From assembly GCA_900318765.1 (NCBI GenBank), contig ONLX01000037.1, positions 1 through 39,172 on the forward strand: DNA of 39,172 nt, written 5' to 3'. The notes under the pieces were generated by a model. That model was not told the origin of the DNA. It saw only the letters and a list, made by a program, of their open reading frames with translations, and did no database searches. A program made the position numbers and the translations under genes. Below are positions 30,114 to 39,172 of the stretch, piece after piece; position 1 is the stretch's first letter; each line of letters begins with the position of its first letter. This DNA comes from an uncultured Eubacteriales bacterium. Lineage in GTDB: Bacteria; Bacillota; Clostridia; Christensenellales; CAG-138.

Positions 30114-33014
30114 ATGCTTGGAATCAACATCAATGACGTCATTACCACGCTCGGATTGTTGCAGAACTATCTGATCGGCATCGGCGTCGCGTTGGGGCTC
30201 GCGATCCTCATTACGATCATCGCCATTTGGATCAAGAAGCCGCTGAAGGGGCTTGTTCGCGGCAGCGCATGGGTCTGCTTCGTGCTGGCAACGGTGCTGC
30301 TCATCAACGCCATTCTGGCCGGGCCGATGTACAGCATGGTCAGCATGGTGCTCGGCAAGTCCGGCGATATCAGCGAGGAGAGCATCACCGAAGCACAGGA
30401 TCTGTGCGAAGACATTGCGGAAGAGGGCTTTGTCCTTCTGAAGAACGACGGACTGCTTCCGTTGAAAGCGGACGCGAAGGTCAATACGTTTGGCTGGTCC
30501 GCTACGAACCCCGTATACGGCGGCACCGGTTCCGGCTCGCTGTCCGGCCTCTATGAGACGGTCAGTCTCTTGAAGGGCCTTTCCAATGCGGGCATTTCGT
30601 ACAATGAGGATCTTGTCAAGTTCTATACCGACTGGCGCACCGCGCGTCCCGGCATCGGCATGATGGGTCAGGACTGGACGATTCCGGAGCGCTCGATTGC
30701 GGAATATGACGCAGCAGGCGTCTTCGAGAATGCGAAAGCATACTCCGATACCGCGATCGTCGTGATCGCCCGCTCCGGCGGCGAGGGCGCCGATCTTCCG
30801 ACGAGCCTCGATCCCAACGTTCCTTCGACGTTCAACGATGACGGCCAGGGCACGTTCTTCAGCCAGACCGGCGTCCGTTACAGCGAATGGCCCGAGGATC
30901 TGGATGCTTCGAAGCATTACCTCGAGCTGACCACGCGTGAATCCGAGATGGTGCAGCGTGTCACGAGCGAGTTTGAAAACGTCATCGTCGTCATCAACGC
31001 GTCGAACGCAATGGAGCTCGGTTGGGTCAATGAGTATCCGAGCATCAAGGCGGTCATCCTTGCTCCGGGCCCGGGCCAGACCGGCTTCAACGCCCTCGGC
31101 AACATCCTGACCGGCGCGGTCAACCCGTCCGGCAGAACGATCGACACGTTCGTTGCCGATCTCACCAAAGCGCCGTACTTCAACAACATCGGCGAATTCC
31201 AGTACACGAACCTTGCGGATGTTTCTCCGCTGAGCTACGGCTTCCCGGTCACCCCGAACTTCGTCAACTACGTCGAGGGCATCTATGTCGGCTATCGCTG
31301 GTATGAGACGGCAGCGGCGGAAGGCGTGATCGACTACGATCAGGAAGTGGTCTATCCGTTCGGCTACGGCCTCAGCTATACCCAGTTTGAACAGACGATG
31401 GGCGAGATCACCGAAGCAAACGGCGTGATCAGCTTCGACGTCACCGTTAAGAACATCGGCAACGTTGCAGGCAAGGACGTTGTGGAAGTTTACTACAACC
31501 CGCCTTACACGAACGGCGGCATTGAAAAGTCGGCTGTGAACCTCGTTCAGTTTGCGAAGACCGGCATCCTGCAGCCCGGCGCTTCCGAGACCCTGAAGAT
31601 CTCGTTCAGCGTGGAAGACATGGCTTCCTTCGACTATCAGAATGCGAAAGCCTACGTTCTCGAAGCGGGCGATTATGTGATCTCGATCAACAAGGATTCG
31701 CACAATGTGATCGATTCCAAGACCTACACGGTTCCGACGACGATCACGTACGACGAGAACAACAAGCGCTCGACGGACGAAACCGCAGCGGTTGCCCTGT
31801 TCGATTACGCAGCGGGCAATGTCACGTACCTGTCCCGTGCGGATCATTTCGCCAACTACGAAGCTGCGACCGCCGCTCCGACCGACTTTGAGATGAGCGC
31901 CGAAGCGAAAGCGGGCTTCTACAACCACAGCAACTACGATCCGACGCAGTTCAACAATGCAAGCGATCAGATGCCGACGACCGGCGCCAAGAACGGCCTC
32001 AAGCTCGTCGACCTCCGCGGCAAGGACTATGATGATCCGCAGTGGGAGAAGCTGCTCGATCAGCTCACCGTTTCCGATATGGTCGCTTTGATCGGCACCG
32101 GCGGTTACCAGAGCGTAGCGGTGGATTCCGTCGGCAAGACGCAGCAGATTGACTGCGACGGCCCGGCCTCCATCAACAACAACTTCACGGGCAAAGCTTC
32201 CATCGGCTTCCCGGCGGGCGTGGTCATCGCTTCGACGTGGAACGAGGAGCTGGCCGAGAAGTTCGGCGAGTCCATCGGCAAGATGGCGGATGAAATGGAT
32301 GTCTCCGGCTGGTATGCGCCGGCTATGAACATCCATCGTTCCGCGTTCGCGGGCCGCAACTTTGAGTACTATTCCGAGGATGGATTCATCTCCGGCAAGA
32401 TGGCGGCCAACGCGATCCAGGGTGCAGCCAAGAGCGGCGTCTACGCGTTCATGAAGCACTTCGCGATGAACGATCAGGAAACGCATCGTACCGATATGCT
32501 CTGCACATGGTCGAATGAGCAGGCGATCCGTGAGATCTACCTGAAGCCGTTCGAGCTCTCCGTCAAGGAAGGCAAGTGCGGCGCGGTCATGTCCGCGTTC
32601 AACTACATCGGCAACAAGTACGCCGCTGCTACGACGGAGCTGCAGAACACCGTTCTCCGCGGTGAATGGGGCTTCAGAGGCATGGTGCTGACCGACTACT
32701 TCGGCGGTTACGGCTACCAGGATGCCGATATCCTGATCCGCAACGGCAACGACTTCTGCCTCACTCCGCAGATGACCGATCAGAGCGAAGTCACCGATAA
32801 GACGAGCGCGACCTCCGTTCTCGCCATGCGGCAGGCAGCCAAGAACATCCTGTACACGACGGCGAACAGCCGCGCGTATGCCAACGGCAACCTCGCCGGT
32901 ACCGCAACGTGGGAGATCGTTAAGAACGTGATCTTAGTCGCTGTCATCGTACTGTGCGCGCTGTGGGAGTGCCTGCTCATCTGGAAGTTCATCAAAGCCA
33001 AGAAACAGGCATAA
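30114..33014 (+). CDS. GH3 family beta-glucosidase-like glycosidase with swapped domain order and membrane segments at both ends (966 aa)
   Basis: Two N-terminal TM segments (about 20-41, 51-69) precede a GH3 C-terminal-type domain beginning EEGFVLLKNDGLLPL (about 104). An FnIII-like domain starts after PFGYGLSYTQFE (about 411), and the GH3 N-terminal catalytic barrel comes last (about 625-925). The barrel contains ISTWNEE-like substrate motifs, then KHFAMNDQET and the nucleophile Asp861 in VLTDYFGG. A final TM segment lies at about 934-958. Most GH3 enzymes have barrel first; reversed order is known in some rumen Clostridia. It probably trims oligosaccharides at the membrane surface. ATG 30114 follows AAGGAGG; a GTG frame from 30042 adds a charged tail without a ribosome binding site. 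Confidence 0.88.
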   Translation: MLGININDVITTLGLLQNYLIGIGVALGLAILITIIAIWIKKPLKGLVRGSAWVCFVLATVLLINAILAGPMYSMVSMVLGKSGDISEESITEAQDLCEDIAEEGFVLLKNDGLLPLKADAKVNTFGWSATNPVYGGTGSGSLSGLYETVSLLKGLSNAGISYNEDLVKFYTDWRTARPGIGMMGQDWTIPERSIAEYDAAGVFENAKAYSDTAIVVIARSGGEGADLPTSLDPNVPSTFNDDGQGTFFSQTGVRYSEWPEDLDASKHYLELTTRESEMVQRVTSEFENVIVVINASNAMELGWVNEYPSIKAVILAPGPGQTGFNALGNILTGAVNPSGRTIDTFVADLTKAPYFNNIGEFQYTNLADVSPLSYGFPVTPNFVNYVEGIYVGYRWYETAAAEGVIDYDQEVVYPFGYGLSYTQFEQTMGEITEANGVISFDVTVKNIGNVAGKDVVEVYYNPPYTNGGIEKSAVNLVQFAKTGILQPGASETLKISFSVEDMASFDYQNAKAYVLEAGDYVISINKDSHNVIDSKTYTVPTTITYDENNKRSTDETAAVALFDYAAGNVTYLSRADHFANYEAATAAPTDFEMSAEAKAGFYNHSNYDPTQFNNASDQMPTTGAKNGLKLVDLRGKDYDDPQWEKLLDQLTVSDMVALIGTGGYQSVAVDSVGKTQQIDCDGPASINNNFTGKASIGFPAGVVIASTWNEELAEKFGESIGKMADEMDVSGWYAPAMNIHRSAFAGRNFEYYSEDGFISGKMAANAIQGAAKSGVYAFMKHFAMNDQETHRTDMLCTWSNEQAIREIYLKPFELSVKEGKCGAVMSAFNYIGNKYAAATTELQNTVLRGEWGFRGMVLTDYFGGYGYQDADILIRNGNDFCLTPQMTDQSEVTDKTSATSVLAMRQAAKNILYTTANSRAYANGNLAGTATWEIVKNVILVAVIVLCALWECLLIWKFIKAKKQA

Positions 33015-33033
33015 CAATTCAACAAACCCGCGT

Positions 33034-33069
33034 CCGCCCCGCCGAGCCATCGGCGGGGCGGCTCTTTTT
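33034..33069 (+). terminator. intrinsic terminator of the GH3 gene
   Basis: A 12-bp perfect GC-rich stem (33034-33045 with 33050-33061), GCCA loop, then CTCTTTTT. Confidence 0.9.
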
Positions 33070-33143
33070 GGCGGAATCGGGCTGCGTGAAAAAATATATT
33101 ATTTTGTAAAGAAAAAACTGTGTAAAACCTTGAAAATCACCGC

Positions 33144-33172
33144 TTGACAACTTGATTTTCCCATGTTATTAT
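33144..33172 (+). promoter_or_regulatory. rpoBC promoter
   Basis: TTGACA (33144-33149) and TATTAT (33167-33172) are exactly 17 bp apart. The leader is about 175 nt and contains the hairpin at 33220-33250. The stretch 33070-33143 is AT-rich and holds nothing else I recognise. Confidence 0.85.
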
Positions 33173-33219
33173 TCACAATTGCATTATGATCGCTATACTG
33201 TATCATTATGCCCAAAAAC

Positions 33220-33250
33220 GCAAATTTTTCTCGTTTATCGAGAAATTTGC
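33220..33250 (+). promoter_or_regulatory. stem-loop in the rpoB leader
   Basis: GCAAATTT and CTCG (5' arm, with two extra T between) pair with CGAG and AAATTTGC, closing a TTTAT loop. There is no T-tract, so it is not a terminator. It may stabilise the rpoB leader or regulate translation. Confidence 0.5.
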
Positions 33251-33352
33251 TTGGTGCAAAAATGGTACAGGGGGTGAAAAAAGATGCCTTCCCGGGCGGA
33301 AGAATCGCCCGAAATTATCTGGATGCGAGAGCATCGGCAAGGAGTGAACGCG

Positions 33353-37111
<3,759 letters not shown>

Positions 37112-37135
37112 AGTGCGGAAGGAGAAACAGCATAG

Positions 37136-39172
37136 ATGTTTGATTTAACGGATTTTGATGCTCTGCAAATCGGTTTGGCATCGCCGGAAAAGATTCTCGA
37201 ATGGTCGCACGGGGAAGTCAAGAAGCCCGAAACGATCAACTACCGCACGTTGAAGCCCGAGAAGGACGGCTTGTACTGCGAACGCATTTTCGGACCGACG
37301 AAGGACTGGGAGTGCCATTGCGGTCGGTATAAGCGCGGCCGGTATAAGGGCATCGTCTGCGATAAGTGCGGCGTCGAAGTGACGCGCGCCAAGGTGCGCC
37401 GTGAGCGCATGGGTCATATCGAACTGGCGGTTCCGGTATCGCACATCTGGTATTTCAAGGGAATTCCCTGCCGGATGAAGATGCTGCTCGACATGAGCCC
37501 CCGCGAGCTCGAACAGGTTCTGTATTTTGCAGCGTACGTGGTCGTCGATCCGGGCGAAACGCCGCTGATGAAAAAGCAGGTGCTCACCGAGAAGGAATAT
37601 CGGGAGTATCAGGAGCAGTACGGGCCGAAGGCCTTCCGTGCCGGGATGGGCGCGGAGGCGATCCGTGAGCTCCTTGCGGAAATCGATCTCGAAAAGCTCG
37701 ACGAAGAGCTGCGCGATGAGATCAATCACTCCGGCGGCCAGAAGCGCGCGAACGCGATCAAGCGTCTCGAAGTCGTCGAAGCGTTCTTAAAAAGCGGCAA
37801 CCGCCCCGAATGGATCATTCTGACCGTTCTGCCGGTGCTGCCGCCGGAACTGCGCCCGATGGTGCAGCTCGACGGCGGTCGGTTTGCGACGAGCGACCTC
37901 AACGATCTGTATCGCCGGGTCATCAACCGCAACAACCGTCTGAAACGGCTGCTTGAGCTGCGCGCGCCGGACATCATCGTTCGCAACGAAAAGCGCATGC
38001 TGCAGGAAGCGGTCGATTCTCTGATTGACAACGGCCGCCGTTCGCGCCCGGTTACGGGCCCCGGCAACCGCGCATTGAAATCGCTGTCCGATATGCTGCG
38101 CGGCAAGCAAGGCCGTTTCCGTCAGAACCTGCTCGGCAAGCGTGTTGACTATTCGGGCCGTTCGGTTATCGTCGTCGGTCCGGACCTGAAGATGTATCAG
38201 TGCGGTCTGCCCAAGGAGATGGCGCTGGAGCTCTTCAAGCCGTTCGTGATGAAGGAGCTTGTCAAGGGCGGTCTCGCGCAGAACGTCAAGGGCGCAAAGC
38301 GCATGGTCGAGCGCAGCGCAGTCGAGGTCTTTGGCGTGCTCGAAAAGGTCATCAAGGACCATCCGGTCATGCTGAACCGTGCGCCGACGCTGCATCGTCT
38401 CGGCATTCAGGCGTTTGAGCCTGTGCTGGTCGAGGGCCGTGCGATCCGGCTGCATCCGCTCGTTTGTACCGCATTCAACGCGGACTTCGACGGCGACCAG
38501 ATGGCGGTCCATGTACCGCTGTCGGTGGAAGCGCAGGCGGAAGCACGCTTCTTGATGCTCGCATCGAACAATATTTTGAAGCCGCAGGACGGCAAGCCCG
38601 TCGTCTGCCCGACGCAGGATATGGTCATGGGCTGCTACTATCTGACGCAGCAGCGTGACGGCGTCAAGGGCGAGGGCAAGGCGTTCACGTCCGAAGAGGA
38701 AGCGGTCATGGCGTATCAGACCGGCGAAGTTGCGCTGCACGCCAAGGTCAAGATTCGCCTCGTACGCGAATGGCAGGGTAAGACGATCCGTAAGGTCGTC
38801 GATACGTCCGTCGGCAGAGTCATTTTCAACAACGCGATCCCGCAGGACCTCGGATTTGTCCCGCGTGAGACCGCGGACGACGCGTTCCGCCTCGAAGTGG
38901 ATCGGCTCGTGAAGAAGAAGGACCTCGGCGTGATCGTCGACGCGTGCTATCGCAAGCACGGACCGACGGTGACGAGCGAAGTGCTCGACCGCATCAAGTC
39001 GCTCGGTTATTCGTATTCGACCCGCGGCGGCATCACGGTCGGCTTCCAGGATATTCAGGTTCCGGCCGAGAAGAAAGAACTCATTCACGAAGCGGAGCAG
39101 AAGGTCGTCGAGATCGACAACTACTTCCGCATGGGTCTTCTGTCGAACGCAGAGCGCCGTCAGCGCGTGATC
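37136..39172 (+). CDS. rpoC: DNA-directed RNA polymerase beta' subunit, 5' part (first 679 codons)
   Basis: The protein starts [20 protein letters not shown], typical of Clostridia RpoC. The N-terminal zinc-binding site has C60, C62, C75 and C78. The catalytic metal-binding loop NADFDGDQM lies at 448-456, all three Asp present. The frame is open to the last base of the window, so the gene continues beyond it. ATG 37136 is preceded by GGAAGGAG. It is co-transcribed with rpoB. Confidence 0.97.
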   Translation, partial: MFDLTDFDALQIGLASPEKILEWSHGEVKKPETINYRTLKPEKDGLYCERIFGPTKDWECHCGRYKRGRYKGIVCDKCGVEVTRAKVRRERMGHIELAVPVSHIWYFKGIPCRMKMLLDMSPRELEQVLYFAAYVVVDPGETPLMKKQVLTEKEYREYQEQYGPKAFRAGMGAEAIRELLAEIDLEKLDEELRDEINHSGGQKRANAIKRLEVVEAFLKSGNRPEWIILTVLPVLPPELRPMVQLDGGRFATSDLNDLYRRVINRNNRLKRLLELRAPDIIVRNEKRMLQEAVDSLIDNGRRSRPVTGPGNRALKSLSDMLRGKQGRFRQNLLGKRVDYSGRSVIVVGPDLKMYQCGLPKEMALELFKPFVMKELVKGGLAQNVKGAKRMVERSAVEVFGVLEKVIKDHPVMLNRAPTLHRLGIQAFEPVLVEGRAIRLHPLVCTAFNADFDGDQMAVHVPLSVEAQAEARFLMLASNNILKPQDGKPVVCPTQDMVMGCYYLTQQRDGVKGEGKAFTSEEEAVMAYQTGEVALHAKVKIRLVREWQGKTIRKVVDTSVGRVIFNNAIPQDLGFVPRETADDAFRLEVDRLVKKKDLGVIVDACYRKHGPTVTSEVLDRIKSLGYSYSTRGGITVGFQDIQVPAEKKELIHEAEQKVVEIDNYFRMGLLSNAERRQRVI

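Overview
The window looks like a chromosomal piece of an anaerobic member of the Bacillota, most likely an uncultured Clostridia lineage. Pointers are Clostridia-type RpoB and RpoC, two ECF-type vitamin S components, a type II pantothenate kinase, a clostripain-family peptidase, strong AGGAGG-like ribosome binding sites with some GTG and TTG starts, and fairly high-GC codon use. The species cannot be named from sequence alone. I saw no rRNA, tRNA, CRISPR array, insertion sequence or phage gene.

Layout. (1) 1-6680: membrane-anchored YARHG-domain proteins flanking a zinc-ribbon membrane protein, then a small HEFGH membrane protein and a membrane-anchored clostripain-like peptidase. (2) 6680-8470: a strong promoter and attenuator-like leader drive an ECF S component and a LarC N-terminal-domain protein, followed by a small reverse-strand gene that looks frameshifted. 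(3) 8513-11192: mgtC diverges from a LysR regulator across a palindromic operator, followed by an acyltransferase-fold (E2-like) protein without its catalytic His. (4) 11403-20705: an oligopeptide/dipeptide ABC transporter operon, consisting of a membrane protein, a large binding lipoprotein, two permeases, two ATPases and a 56-residue membrane protein. (5) 20705-26405, reverse strand: zinc-dependent phospholipase C-like protein, YpsA-like SLOG protein, membrane protein, class A penicillin-binding protein, GntR/FCD regulator, pyroglutamyl peptidase. (6) 26500-29040: an amidase-like protein with lost active-site residues and a fusion of an ECF S component with pantothenate kinase. (7) 29037-33069: a LysR gene with a nonsense codon, divergent from a domain-permuted GH3 glycosidase with membrane segments at both ends. 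(8) 33144-39172: rpoB and the first 679 codons of rpoC.

The most striking locus is the ABC transporter. The DppC-type permease carries about 290 extra residues in the first extracellular loop that read as seven RCC1-like repeats, enough for a complete seven-bladed beta-propeller. The OppF-type ATPase carries about 185 extra charged, probably helical residues between its Walker A and Q-loop. One transporter therefore has new modules on both faces of the membrane. Pyroglutamyl peptidase and a GntR regulator lie convergent to it, which fits peptide use. The second notable locus joins a likely pantothenate-uptake S component to the kinase that would trap the vitamin. Several genes look like pseudoenzymes or recent lesions: the amidase, the E2-like protein, the LysR gene and the small ORF near 8.2 kb.
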